64,000 nt of DNA, from the NCBI RefSeq assembly GCF_900105685.1, contig NZ_LT629781.1, positions 1,922,001 to 1,986,000 of the forward strand, written 5' to 3'. Source of the DNA: Verrucomicrobium sp. GAS474. GTDB lineage: Bacteria > Verrucomicrobiota > Verrucomicrobiia > Methylacidiphilales > GAS474. This document shows positions 18,671-26,777 of the stretch, in pieces (within the stretch, counting starts at the first letter, position 1; each line of letters begins with the position of its first letter). Under the pieces are notes generated by a model. The model searched no databases and had not been told where the DNA came from. It saw only the letters and a list, made by a program, of their open reading frames with translations. Made by a program: the position numbers and the translations under genes.

Positions 18671-19717
18671 ATGAGCGCCATGCCCCCCCCCCACAAGTTC
18701 CAGCATCGCCCCACGTTCTCGACCCGCATCGAGGCCGCCTGGTTCGGGATGTTCCGTTTCGTCACCTACCTCGTCCTCTTCTGCGCCCTCGGCATCTTCG
18801 GCACCATCGTCGTGAAGGGCGCGCCGGTCATCTTCAAGACCCACTTCCCCTTCGTCAACGTCGCCTTCCTCACCGAGAAGCCGGAGACCCTCCACGTCAT
18901 CCCGATGGCCGACGGGACGAAGCTCGAACTCGGCGACACTGAATACCGCGCCCGCCTCGACAAGGGCGAGCAGCTCCCCCCCGAGGAGGCGAACTACGTC
19001 TACGCCGCGGGCGGCATCTTCCCCTGCATCGTCGGCACCGTCCTCCTCGTCGTCGGCTCGATGACCATCGCCCTCTTCCTCGGCGTCAGCTCGGCGATCT
19101 TCCTGAGCGAGTACAGCAAGCGGGGGCCGATCATCGCCGCCATCCGGCTCGCGATCCTGAACCTCTCCGGCGTCCCTTCCATCGTCTTCGGCCTCTTCGG
19201 GTACAGCCTCTTCTGCATCACCTTCGGCTGGCACACCTCGCTGATGGCGGGGTGGTTCACCCTCGCCTTCATGGTCCTCCCCGTCGTCATCACGGCGAGC
19301 GAGGAATCGCTCCAGGCCGTGCCTAAGGGCTTCCGCGAAGGCTCCCTCGCCCTCGGCGCGACCCAGTGGCAGACGATCTGGAACAACGTCCTCCCCTACG
19401 CCCTGCCCGGCATCCTCACCTCCTCGATCCTCGGCATCTCCCGCGTCGCCGGGGAGACCGCCCCGATCATGTTCACCGCCGCCTTCATCATGCGGGACAA
19501 GCTTCCCTGGCAGGTCGACCGGGCGATCGATTTCTTCTTCCAGGGCGTCATGGCCCTCCCCTACCACATCTACGTCGTCAGCTCGAAGGTTCCCCAGAAC
19601 GCCTACACGGAGAAGGTCCAATACGGCACGGCTTTCGTCTTCCTCGTGGTCGTCGTCGGCATCGCGATGAGCGCCGTCTGGCTGCGGATCAAAATGCGGA
19701 ATCGCTTTAAATGGTAA
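18671..19717 (+). CDS. pstA: Phosphate ABC transporter permease PstA
   Basis: 348 residues with about six membrane helices and the EAA-type loop REGSLALGATQWQTIWNNVLP near residue 220, which interacts with the ATPase PstB. An extracytoplasmic loop follows helix 1 (about residues 55-115) and is longer than in short PstA proteins. The gene starts 12 bases after pstC. Its stop codon TAA (19715-19717) is followed after one base by the left inverted repeat of a 273-bp element, so the element sits directly at the end of pstA without disrupting it. Confidence 0.92.
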   Translation: MSAMPPPHKFQHRPTFSTRIEAAWFGMFRFVTYLVLFCALGIFGTIVVKGAPVIFKTHFPFVNVAFLTEKPETLHVIPMADGTKLELGDTEYRARLDKGEQLPPEEANYVYAAGGIFPCIVGTVLLVVGSMTIALFLGVSSAIFLSEYSKRGPIIAAIRLAILNLSGVPSIVFGLFGYSLFCITFGWHTSLMAGWFTLAFMVLPVVITASEESLQAVPKGFREGSLALGATQWQTIWNNVLPYALPGILTSSILGISRVAGETAPIMFTAAFIMRDKLPWQVDRAIDFFFQGVMALPYHIYVVSSKVPQNAYTEKVQYGTAFVFLVVVVGIAMSAVWLRIKMRNRFKW

Positions 19718-19718
19718 T

Positions 19719-19991
19719 GAGAACCTGGTTTATGAATAGCCAAGCCCGCGCCGAGAGGAATTTTTCCCTCCACCTAGGCGCGAGCGGCGCCGTGTGTGCC
19801 TACACATCAGCCAGCGAGCAACAACGGGGGAGTGAAAAATCCCTCCGGCCCTGCGGGTTGCGGCGCTTTTGGCCGGCTGGCTTTGTTGCCGAATCTCGAC
19901 AGACCACTGCGGGTATGCCTTCGATTCGGCGTCGCGCCATCCAGCCAAAATCGACGCAACGCGGGCTTTGCTATTCATAAACCAGGTTCTC
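19719..19991. mobile_element. 273-bp element with 32-bp terminal inverted repeats (MITE-like) between pstA and pstB
   Basis: The left end 19719-19750 (GAGAACCTGGTTTATGAATA then GCCAAGCCCGCG) and the right end 19960-19991 are reverse complements at 31 of 32 positions. The interior (19751-19959) encodes no convincing protein and has smaller inverted repeats, such as GCCGAATC/GATTCGGC. Perfect long ends without a transposase fit a non-autonomous insertion (MITE). I see no clear target duplication: the flanks are TAAT and TGCT. It separates pstA from pstB and ends 4 bases before the first pstB start codon. Confidence 0.8.
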
Positions 19992-19995
19992 TGCT

Positions 19996-20847
19996 ATGCC
20001 CTCTTTCACCCCCACCCCCACCAACGCGATGAGCCCCAACCTCACCCCCGCACCCTCCCTCAGCAGCCTCGGCATCGATCCCGCGCCCGCGCGGCCGATC
20101 ATCGAGGTCGACGGCGTCAGCTTCTGCTACGGCTCGAACGAGACCCTGCACGAGATCAGCCTGAACATCCCGGAGAAGCAGGTCACCGCCTTCATCGGGC
20201 CGTCGGGCTGCGGCAAGTCGACCCTCCTCCGCTGCCTCAACCGGATGAACGACCTCATCGACGGCACCCGCGTCTCCAAGGGCGAGATCCGGATCGACGG
20301 GACGAACATCAACGCCGCCGACGTCGACGTGATCGAGCTCCGCAAGCGGGTCGGCATGGTCTTCCAGAAGTCGAATCCCTTCCCGAAATCGATCTACGAG
20401 AACGTCATCTACGGCCTCCGCATCCAGGGGATCAACGACAAGCGCCTCTTCGACGAGACCGTCGAGAAGAGCCTGCGCGGCGCCGCCCTCTGGGACGAAG
20501 TGAAGGACCGGCTCCACGCCAGCGCCCTCGGCCTCTCCGGCGGCCAGATGCAGCGCCTCTGCATCGCCCGCACCATCGCGGTGAACCCCGAGATCATCCT
20601 CATGGACGAGCCCTGCTCCGCCCTCGATCCGATCGCGACGATCAAGGTCGAGGAACTGATCCACGAGCTGAAGAAGCAGTTCACCATCGTCATCGTCACC
20701 CACAACATGCAGCAGGCGGGCCGCTGCTCCGACCGGACGGCCTTCTTCTACCTCGGCAAGCTCATCGAATACGACCGGACCGAGAAGCTCTTCACCAATC
20801 CGACGCAGAAGCAGACGGAAGACTACATCACCGGCCGTTTCGGTTGA
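19996..20847 (+). CDS. pstB: Phosphate ABC transporter ATP-binding protein PstB
   Basis: 283 residues. Walker [10 protein letters not shown] is near residue 72, the ABC signature LSGGQMQRL near residue 178, Walker [14 protein letters not shown] just after, and the switch histidine lies in VTHNMQQA. It energises phosphate uptake by PstCA. The first ATG lies 4 bases after the inverted-repeat element and has no visible ribosome site; the ATG at 20029 ([10 protein letters not shown]) is an alternative that also lacks one. The extra about 35 N-terminal residues are Pro/Thr-rich and not part of the ATPase. The element may therefore have changed how this gene is translated. Confidence 0.93.
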   Translation: MPSFTPTPTNAMSPNLTPAPSLSSLGIDPAPARPIIEVDGVSFCYGSNETLHEISLNIPEKQVTAFIGPSGCGKSTLLRCLNRMNDLIDGTRVSKGEIRIDGTNINAADVDVIELRKRVGMVFQKSNPFPKSIYENVIYGLRIQGINDKRLFDETVEKSLRGAALWDEVKDRLHASALGLSGGQMQRLCIARTIAVNPEIILMDEPCSALDPIATIKVEELIHELKKQFTIVIVTHNMQQAGRCSDRTAFFYLGKLIEYDRTEKLFTNPTQKQTEDYITGRFG

Positions 20848-20893
20848 TCCTTGACCGTCCGCCCGTTCTCGCCAACCCTCTGCCCCCTTTCCC

Positions 20894-21571
20894 ATGACCC
20901 CGAATTTCGAGACCAATATCACGAAGCTGCGCGAAACCCTCCTCATGATGGCGAGCCTGACCGACCGCAACCTCGGCCTCGCCATGCGCGCCCTCGTGCA
21001 GCGGGAGGAGAAGCTCGCCGACACCGTCGAGTCGACCGACGACGAGATCGACCAGCTCGAGATCTCGATCGACGAGCAGGTCATCGCCTTCATGGCGACC
21101 CAGGCCCCCGTGGCCAAGGATTGCCGCTTCATCCTCGTCGCCTCGAAGATCGGGACGAACCTCGAGCGGATCGCCGACCAGGCCGTCGGGATCGCCCGCC
21201 GCTCCCGCGAGCTCAGCGCCCAGCCCCTCCTGAAGCCCCTCATCGACATTCCCCGGATGGCGACCCTCGCCACCGAGATGCTGCGCGACGCCATCACCGC
21301 CTTCGTCGAGGAGAAGCCCGACCTCGCCCGCGACATCGTGAAGCGCGACAAGCAGATCGACGAGATCAACCGCCAGCTCCAGCGCGAGATGACGAGCTTC
21401 ATGCTCGAAGATCCCTCCACCATCACCCGCGCGATGAACCTGAGCCTCGTCGCCCGGAACATCGAGCGGATCGCCGACCACGCGAAGAACATCGCCGAAG
21501 AGGTCTACTACCTCTACCGCGCCGACGACATCCGCCACAGCCATCAGGGCAAGGGCGAGGCCGTCAAATAA
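20894..21571 (+). CDS. phoU: Phosphate transport regulator PhoU
   Basis: 225 residues, almost all helical, made of two related three-helix bundles. Each carries an E/DxxxD metal-type motif: STDDEIDQLE near residue 53 and KRDKQIDEIN near residue 153. The repeated phrase NLERIADQA / NIERIADHA marks the two halves. PhoU links the Pst transporter to the PhoR/PhoB two-component system and represses the regulon when phosphate is plentiful. It closes the pst block, 46 bases after pstB. No phoB or phoR gene is in the window. Confidence 0.93.
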   Translation: MTPNFETNITKLRETLLMMASLTDRNLGLAMRALVQREEKLADTVESTDDEIDQLEISIDEQVIAFMATQAPVAKDCRFILVASKIGTNLERIADQAVGIARRSRELSAQPLLKPLIDIPRMATLATEMLRDAITAFVEEKPDLARDIVKRDKQIDEINRQLQREMTSFMLEDPSTITRAMNLSLVARNIERIADHAKNIAEEVYYLYRADDIRHSHQGKGEAVK

Positions 21572-21588
21572 CGATTTCCAACCTCCTC

Positions 21589-21609
21589 CCCGGCGATAGG
21601 ATCGCCGGG
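21589..21609 (+). promoter_or_regulatory. Hairpin covering the tlyA translation start
   Basis: CCCGGCGAT-AGG-ATCGCCGGG is a perfect 9-bp stem with a 3-base loop. Its last G is the first base of the tlyA GTG start codon. The AGGA ribosome-binding sequence begins in the loop (21598-21601), so the structure would control access to the start. It may also act as a weak terminator after phoU. Confidence 0.55.
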
Positions 21610-22361
21610 TGAAGAAGGTCCGCCTCGATCAATTCCTCGTGGAGCGGGGGCTCTGCGAATCCCGCGAAAAGGCCCAGCGGGCGATCCTGGCCGGCGAAGT
21701 CTGGATCGGCTGCCATCGCGGCCTGAAGGCCTCCCAGACCGTCCCTCCCGACGCCGTCGTCGAGGTCAGGGGCCGGGACCGCTACGTCGGGCGGGGCGGC
21801 CACAAGCTCGAAGGGGCCCTCGCCCATTTCTCGATCCCGACCGAGGGGGCCCGGTGCCTCGACGTCGGCGCCTCGACCGGGGGGTTCACCGATTGCCTCC
21901 TCCAGCACGGCGCGGTCCGCGTCGTCACCATCGATGTCGGGACCAATCAGCTCCACTGGAAGATTCGCGACGACGCGCGGGTCGAGGCGCGGGAAGGGGT
22001 CAACGCTCGGGGACTGACCCCCGCCGATTTTCCCGGCGATTTCCCCTTCGACCTCGCCGTTGGCGATCTCTCCTTCATCTCCCTGCGGCTGATCCTTCCC
22101 GCCGTGCTTCCGCTCCTCCGTCCCGGTGGCCTCGCCTGTTTCCTGATCAAGCCCCAGTTCGAGGCGGGCCGGGGCGAGGTGGGGAAGGGGGGGATCGTCC
22201 GGGACGACGCCGTCCGGGAGCGGGTCGTCACCGGCCTCCGGGCCTGGGCGGCGGAGACCTTTCCCGGCGTTGTCGACCGGGGCGTCGTCCCCTCCCAGCT
22301 GAAGGGGACCGACGGGAACCAGGAATATCTTTGGGCTTTAGAGACCGGGAAAAACCGGTAG
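21609..22361 (+). CDS. tlyA: TlyA-family rRNA 2'-O-methyltransferase
   Basis: 250 residues. An N-terminal S4 RNA-binding domain (MKKVRLDQFLVERGLCESRE) is followed by a FtsJ/RrmJ-like methyltransferase. Its SAM-binding motif is CLDVGASTGGFTDCLLQ near residue 83. The catalytic K-D-K-E type residues are spread over GVGRGGHK, DLSFISLR and IKPQFEAG. TlyA methylates cytidines in 16S/23S rRNA and is often mislabelled hemolysin. The GTG start gives the canonical N-terminus. Its start codon lies at the base of a perfect hairpin. The gene is followed after 16 bases by nadK. Confidence 0.92.
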   Translation: MKKVRLDQFLVERGLCESREKAQRAILAGEVWIGCHRGLKASQTVPPDAVVEVRGRDRYVGRGGHKLEGALAHFSIPTEGARCLDVGASTGGFTDCLLQHGAVRVVTIDVGTNQLHWKIRDDARVEAREGVNARGLTPADFPGDFPFDLAVGDLSFISLRLILPAVLPLLRPGGLACFLIKPQFEAGRGEVGKGGIVRDDAVRERVVTGLRAWAAETFPGVVDRGVVPSQLKGTDGNQEYLWALETGKNR

Positions 22362-22377
22362 CCTTTTCCTCCATCGC

Positions 22378-23280
22378 ATGAAAATCGGAGTCGTTGCCAA
22401 CCAGACGAAGCCCGGAGCGGCCGCCGTCGTCGTCGAACTCCACGCCCGCGCCGCCGAGCACGGTCTCGCCTTCTTCTACGACGCCGAGACGGCGCGCCTG
22501 TTGAACGGGAAGCTGGGGAAGGCCAGGACCAAGGTGAAGGCCAAGCCGGTGAAGGGCTTCCCCCTCCCGGCGCTCGCCCGGAAGGTCGACCTCCTCCTCG
22601 TCATCGGCGGGGACGGCTCCCTTCTTCGCGTCGTCCACGAGATCTATCCCTCGCCCGTCCCGCTCCTCGGCATCAACCTGGGCCGCCTCGGCTTCCTTAC
22701 CGCCCTGCGGCGGGACGAGCTCGACACCGTTTTCTCCGCCCTCCTGGAGCAGCGCCTCCGGATCTCGCCCCGCCTTCCGCTCCACGTCCGCATCCGGTCG
22801 GGAAAGACGCGGCGGGAGATCCCGTGCGCGTTGAACGAAATCGTCCTGAGCCGGGGCGGCTCCCGGATGGCCCTGATCCGGGTCGAGGCCGACGGGGCGT
22901 TCGTGAACGAATACATCGCCGACGGCCTCATCCTGGCGACGGCGACCGGCTCCACCGCCTATTCCCTCGCCGCCGGAGGGCCGATCCTGACCCCCGAGGC
23001 CGAGGGGATCTTCGTCAACCCGATCTGCCCCCACACCTTGAGCAACCGCGGCCTCCTCCTCTCGGGGAAGGCCGCCGTGAAGGTGACGGTTCCCAATCAG
23101 AACCAACATCTTACGCTCCATTACGACGGCACCGCCGGGGGGGCGATCCGGTCGGGCGACGTGGTCGAGTTGCGGACGGCGGAAAACCCGGTTAACTTTG
23201 CCTTCCTCCGGGAACGCGATTTCTTCCACATTCTGCGGGAGAAATTGCGCTGGAGCGGAGCCGCCCTCTCTGCCGTTTGA
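22378..23280 (+). CDS. nadK: NAD kinase
   Basis: 300 residues. The GGDG motif (VIGGDGSLLRVVHE near residue 80) holds the catalytic aspartate. The second family block is NEIVLSRGG near residue 153, followed by DGLILATATGSTAYSLAAGGP, the NAD-binding loop. It phosphorylates NAD to NADP using ATP. The start codon ATG at 22378 follows tlyA closely, and tlyA-nadK adjacency is common in several phyla, which supports both calls. Confidence 0.94.
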   Translation: MKIGVVANQTKPGAAAVVVELHARAAEHGLAFFYDAETARLLNGKLGKARTKVKAKPVKGFPLPALARKVDLLLVIGGDGSLLRVVHEIYPSPVPLLGINLGRLGFLTALRRDELDTVFSALLEQRLRISPRLPLHVRIRSGKTRREIPCALNEIVLSRGGSRMALIRVEADGAFVNEYIADGLILATATGSTAYSLAAGGPILTPEAEGIFVNPICPHTLSNRGLLLSGKAAVKVTVPNQNQHLTLHYDGTAGGAIRSGDVVELRTAENPVNFAFLRERDFFHILREKLRWSGAALSAV

Positions 23281-23393
23281 CGCATTGACAACGAACCCGG
23301 AACCGCGAGAATTGGACTCTTCCATTCATTGTATGAGTGACCACCCACTGGAAAGCCGCCGTTCGTCAGGGATGACTTGGCTTTCCCTACTCT

Positions 23394-23852
23394 ATGTTGA
23401 TTAGTGACCTACTAAAAACAGGGCAGGTCAACCTTCAGTTGAAAAGCACCGATGGGACGGGTGCGATTAAGGAAGTCGCCGAACTTCTCCGGGACAATCC
23501 CGCCGTCACCTCTTTCGACGGGTTTTACGAGGAGCTGGAGGCCCGCGAACGGGTCGAGACCACCTGCCTCGGCAACGGCATCGCCTTCCCCCACGCGCGG
23601 ACCGACCACATCAAGACGATGGTCCTCGCGGTCGGCCGCAGCGTCGAAGGGATCCACTTCAAGAGCTGCAATCAGATCGTCCACCTCCTCTTCACCATCG
23701 GGACCCCCAAACGGATGGCGACCGACTACCTCAGCGTCGTCGGCGGCCTCGCCCGCATCCTGAAGGACCCGAAGCTCCGCGAAGCCCTGATGAGCGCGAC
23801 CCAGACTTCCGAGTTCGTCGCGATCATCGCCGCCGCCGAGAAGAAAGTCTAA
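23394..23852 (+). CDS. PTS EIIA-type (PtsN-like) phosphocarrier protein
   Basis: 152 residues spanning one PTS fructose/mannitol-type EIIA domain. The phosphorylatable histidine is in IAFPHARTDHI near residue 64, preceded by RERVETTCLGNG. There is no sugar permease nearby, and as a single-domain protein it fits the regulatory nitrogen-PTS role (PtsN) rather than sugar uptake. The upstream 113 bases contain a TTGACA at 23285 but no convincing -10. The downstream dipeptidase begins 15 bases later and may share the transcript. Confidence 0.85.
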   Translation: MLISDLLKTGQVNLQLKSTDGTGAIKEVAELLRDNPAVTSFDGFYEELEARERVETTCLGNGIAFPHARTDHIKTMVLAVGRSVEGIHFKSCNQIVHLLFTIGTPKRMATDYLSVVGGLARILKDPKLREALMSATQTSEFVAIIAAAEKKV

Positions 23853-23867
23853 GGAAGCCTCCCGGAC

Positions 23868-24644
23868 GTGCCCGCCCTCCGTCCGCTTTCCTTCCCGGGC
23901 CTTTCCGCCGTCTCCGCCTTCCTCCTCCTCGTCGTCGGTTTTTTTCTTCCGCTTTCCGCGCCGGGTGCCGAACTGAAGCCGAGGCTCCACATCCTTTCCG
24001 ATCCCGCCGATTACCGGGCCGAGGTCCGGGCCGATCCCTCCCGGCGGCTCGTCGACCTTCGTGAGGCGATCCCCGGCCTCGCCGTCGACCTCCGCTACGC
24101 CACCGAGCGTAACTTCCTCCACGCCATCCTTTACGACGCGGATCGCCCCCTCCTGCGCGCCCCCGCCGCCGCCCGCCTGCGGGAGGTCGAGGACGATCTG
24201 CGGGGCGAGGGCCTCGGGCTGGTGATTTACGACGCCTACCGCCCCTACGCCGTCACCCGCCGGATGTGGCAGGAGCAGTCGGCCCGCTATGCCCTCTACC
24301 TCTCCCCGCCTTCGCTCGGGTCGGACCATAACCGGGGGGTCGCCGTCGACGTCGGGCTGGTCGACCTGAAGTCGGCGAAACGGCTCCCCATGCCGACCGA
24401 TTTCGACGCCTTCACCCCGAAGGCGGCCCACGCCTGGCCTGCCGCGAGGCTCTCCGACGCCGAGGCGGCGAACCGGGCGCGGCTGTTGGCGACGATGACG
24501 CGGCACGGCTTCCACCCCTACGAGGGGGAGTGGTGGCACTACGCCCTGAACGGGGCGAAGGACTACAGCGTCCTCGACCTCCCGCTCTCGACCTTCGAGA
24601 AGGGAGCCGGGATTGCCAAAGCGCCCGAAAAGGCGGCAAAATAA
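23868..24644 (+). CDS. Secreted D-alanyl-D-alanine dipeptidase (VanX/DdpX family)
   Basis: 258 residues with a GTG start and AAGGAAG ribosome site. An N-terminal hydrophobic segment (about residues 10-32) is a signal peptide or anchor. The metallopeptidase core has YDAYRPYAVTRRMW near residue 120, the zinc motif SDHNRGVAVDVG (SxHxxGxAxD) near residue 148 and EWWHY near residue 222, which carries the catalytic Glu and last zinc His. It cleaves D-Ala-D-Ala released from peptidoglycan. Without vanH/vanA neighbours it is probably for recycling or wall turnover rather than vancomycin resistance. Confidence 0.9.
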   Translation: MPALRPLSFPGLSAVSAFLLLVVGFFLPLSAPGAELKPRLHILSDPADYRAEVRADPSRRLVDLREAIPGLAVDLRYATERNFLHAILYDADRPLLRAPAAARLREVEDDLRGEGLGLVIYDAYRPYAVTRRMWQEQSARYALYLSPPSLGSDHNRGVAVDVGLVDLKSAKRLPMPTDFDAFTPKAAHAWPAARLSDAEAANRARLLATMTRHGFHPYEGEWWHYALNGAKDYSVLDLPLSTFEKGAGIAKAPEKAAK

Positions 24645-24680
24645 CCCGGTCTTCCCGATTCCTTTCTTCCCCTTCCAGGC

Positions 24681-25115
24681 ATGAATCCCGCTTCCCTTCC
24701 TCCCGTGCGCGTGTTGCTTGCGGAGGACGATACCATCAGCCGGATGGTCGTGGGGAGAATGGCGGAAACGCTGGGCTGCACCTGTACCCAGGTGGGGAAC
24801 GGGCGGGAGGCCCTTGAAGCCCTTGAGGCGACCAAGGTCTGCCCGTCCGGAACCTACGACCTCCTCCTCCTCGACATCGAGATGCCCGAGATGGACGGCA
24901 TCGAGGCCGCCCAGGCCGTGAAGGCCCACTTCGATGCCCATCCGCCCGCCGGAGGGAAACGGCCCCGCGTCGTCGCGTTGACTGGCGACCTCTGCGAAAC
25001 CAAGCTCCGGGAATACCATCGGGCGGGCTTCGACGAGTGCCTCGGCAAGCCGCTGAAGATCGAACGCCTCCAGGCCCTCCTCGATGCCCTCCCCAGGGTC
25101 GTTCCCGCGGAGTGA
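24681..25115 (+). CDS. Single-domain response regulator (CheY-like receiver), canonical
   Basis: 144 residues making up one receiver domain. All active-site residues are present: acidic pair in LLAEDDT (residues 15-17), phospho-acceptor Asp65 in LLLLDIEMPEMDG, Thr in VALTGD and Lys in CLGKPL. There is no output domain. It probably receives phosphate from a histidine kinase or from the HPt domain encoded next door. It is the first of three consecutive receiver genes; the following two have lost the acceptor aspartate. Confidence 0.9.
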   Translation: MNPASLPPVRVLLAEDDTISRMVVGRMAETLGCTCTQVGNGREALEALEATKVCPSGTYDLLLLDIEMPEMDGIEAAQAVKAHFDAHPPAGGKRPRVVALTGDLCETKLREYHRAGFDECLGKPLKIERLQALLDALPRVVPAE

Positions 25116-25154
25116 TTTTCCCTTCCCCCTTTTTCCTTCCTCCGAATTTTCCCC

Positions 25155-25913
25155 ATGCCCACTCCCTCTCCCCGCCCGGCGATCCTGATCGTCGACGGCA
25201 ACGCCCTGAACCGCCGCCTCGCGGAACAGTTCCTCCTCCAGCTCGGCTGCCGCTGCGGCCTCGTTCCCTCCGGGGCCGAGGCGCTGCAGGCCGTCGTCCG
25301 CGAGAAGTGGGACGCGGTCCTGATCGAGCTCACCCTTCCCGACCAGAGCGGGATGGAGATGGCGCGGCGGCTGCGGAAGCAGGTCGACGAGGCGGGCTAT
25401 CCGCTCCCCCGGCTCGTCGCCCTCGCCGACGGCGGCTCCCCCCGGACGCGGGTCCTCTGCCGCCTCGCGGGAATCCGGGAATTCCTCCTGAGGCCGTTGA
25501 CGCTACCCGGGTTGGAGACCGCCCTCGCGCTGAAGCCGGGCGCCGCCGCGGCGGGGCGGACCTGCGATCCCGTCCTGCTCCAGACCCTCGAGGGGCTCCG
25601 CGACATGGCCGGGAAGAAATTCGTCTTCGACCTGATCGAGATCCTCGCCCGGGAGGGGCCGGAGCGGCTCGCCGAGATTGGCGGGATGCTGGCGACGGGG
25701 AACCTCCCCGTCGCGGGACGCCTCTTCCACAAGATGAAGGGGAGCGCCAGCTCCTTCGGGGCTGTCGAGCTCAACCGCATCTGTGAGGTCGGCGACGACG
25801 CCTGCGCCGAGGGGAACGCCGCGCTGGCCCGGGATTGCCACCGGCTGGCCGGGGAGGAACTAGGCGAGCTCGCGGTCATGTTGAAACAGTGGAAGGAAGG
25901 AGAAACGGAATGA
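25155..25913 (+). CDS. Degenerate receiver domain fused to HPt phosphotransfer domain
   Basis: 252 residues. Residues 8-125 fold as a receiver, but the acceptor Asp is replaced by Glu58 (VLIELTLPDQSG), the Thr by Ala91 (VALADGG) and the Lys by Arg113 (LLRPL). It cannot be phosphorylated in the normal way, and Glu may mimic the phosphorylated state. Residues about 140-245 are a helical HPt domain with the phosphorylatable His192 in LFHKMKGSASSFG. The protein could pass phosphate via His192 while its receiver is locked. Its stop overlaps the next gene's start (ATGA), so the two are coupled. Confidence 0.85.
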   Translation: MPTPSPRPAILIVDGNALNRRLAEQFLLQLGCRCGLVPSGAEALQAVVREKWDAVLIELTLPDQSGMEMARRLRKQVDEAGYPLPRLVALADGGSPRTRVLCRLAGIREFLLRPLTLPGLETALALKPGAAAAGRTCDPVLLQTLEGLRDMAGKKFVFDLIEILAREGPERLAEIGGMLATGNLPVAGRLFHKMKGSASSFGAVELNRICEVGDDACAEGNAALARDCHRLAGEELGELAVMLKQWKEGETE

Positions 25914-26500
25914 GGGTCTTGACCGTCGAGGACGATCCGATCGTCCAGCATGTGCTGAAGGGAATCCTGAGCGCGGCGGGCCACCAGGTGGTCGCCGCGA
26001 AGGACGGGAGCGAGGCGCTCCGCCTCTTCCAGGACCACCCCGTCGACCTCGTCATCAGCGCGTGGCAGCTGCCGGGCGGGATCGACGGGATCGAATTGTG
26101 CGAGGCGATCCGCGCCTTCCGCATCTCGCGGTACGTCTATTTCATCCTCGTCAGCTCCGGCTCGATCACCGCCTCCAGCTACGGCGCCGCCGTTGCCCGG
26201 GGGGTAGACGATTTCCTGCCGAAGCCGCTCGACCGGGAGCAGATCCCCGCGCGCATTCTCGTCGCCGAACGGATCATCCGTTCCTTCACCGAACTCCGCG
26301 AGGTGAAGCAGCTCCTCCCCATCTGCATGTATTGCAAGAAGATCCGCGACGACGCGAACTACTGGAACCAGATCGAGACCTACCTCGCCCAGCAGACCGG
26401 ATCGACCTTCTCCCACGGCGTCTGCCCGACCTGCTATGACGCCGTGGTGTTGCCGGAGATCGATCGGGTGCGGACGGGGGATTTGTTTCCGGATGCGTGA
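25910..26500 (+). CDS. Atypical receiver (Asp replaced by Ala) with C-terminal four-cysteine module
   Basis: 196 residues from the ATG at 25910, which overlaps the previous stop. The acidic pocket (VEDDP), a Ser at the Thr position (LVSSG) and Lys105 (LPKPL) remain. The acceptor site reads VISAWQLPG, with Ala51 where ISDW normally has Asp. Residues 139-175 carry CMYCKKIRDD and CPTCYD, a C-x2-C...C-x2-C pattern often found at the ends of PAS/GGDEF/kinase proteins, where it may bind a metal. Phosphorylation-independent signalling is inferred. It may bind the HPt protein encoded upstream. Confidence 0.85.
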   Translation: MRVLTVEDDPIVQHVLKGILSAAGHQVVAAKDGSEALRLFQDHPVDLVISAWQLPGGIDGIELCEAIRAFRISRYVYFILVSSGSITASSYGAAVARGVDDFLPKPLDREQIPARILVAERIIRSFTELREVKQLLPICMYCKKIRDDANYWNQIETYLAQQTGSTFSHGVCPTCYDAVVLPEIDRVRTGDLFPDA

Positions 26501-26516
26501 GGGGGGGCGCGAAGGG

Positions 26517-26726
26517 GGCGGTGAACGCTCCTTCGGGACCGGGCAGAGACCCTGTGCAGCTGGAGGCAATCCGCACGTGTTTTAAGACGCAAGAGGGGCT
26601 CCGCCCCTCCTGGACCTCCCCGTCAGATGAGCCTGAACTGTTTTGAGCGGCACTGCATTAGGCCATCCTCTTCGGGTAGAGAACGTCCACTAGATCCCTT
26701 GTCCGCTTGGGAGGAACGACGCTTCC
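26517..26726 (+). repeat. Dispersed repeat, copy A (210 bp)
   Basis: About 90% identical by eye (about 20 substitutions, one single-base indel) to 62046-62256 in the same orientation. A shorter relative lies at 9694-9760. It contains the palindrome AGAGGGGC-TCC-GCCCCTCC and AT-richer flanks. It begins 16 bases after the stop of the four-cysteine receiver gene. No open frame is conserved between copies. The remaining bases up to 26777 hold nothing recognisable. Confidence 0.85.
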
Positions 26727-26777
26727 AAAGGCTAGGAGAATCGGGGTGCTATCTCCGTGGAAGGACGGCCCCTTGCC

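Noticed and set aside
17036-19621. 861-codon minus-strand frame opposite pstC and pstA
   Set aside because: Composition is typical of antisense to GC-rich genes (Asp, Glu, Arg, Gly). Both plus-strand permeases are clear.
23285-23313. TTGACA upstream of the PTS IIA gene as a promoter
   Set aside because: No acceptable -10 element lies 16-18 bases downstream.
26640-26726. Minus-strand frames in the two long repeats end in similar peptides (PPKRTRDL and DVLYPK)
   Set aside because: Differences between the copies are not concentrated at third codon positions and the frames are open only briefly, so a coding remnant is not supported.
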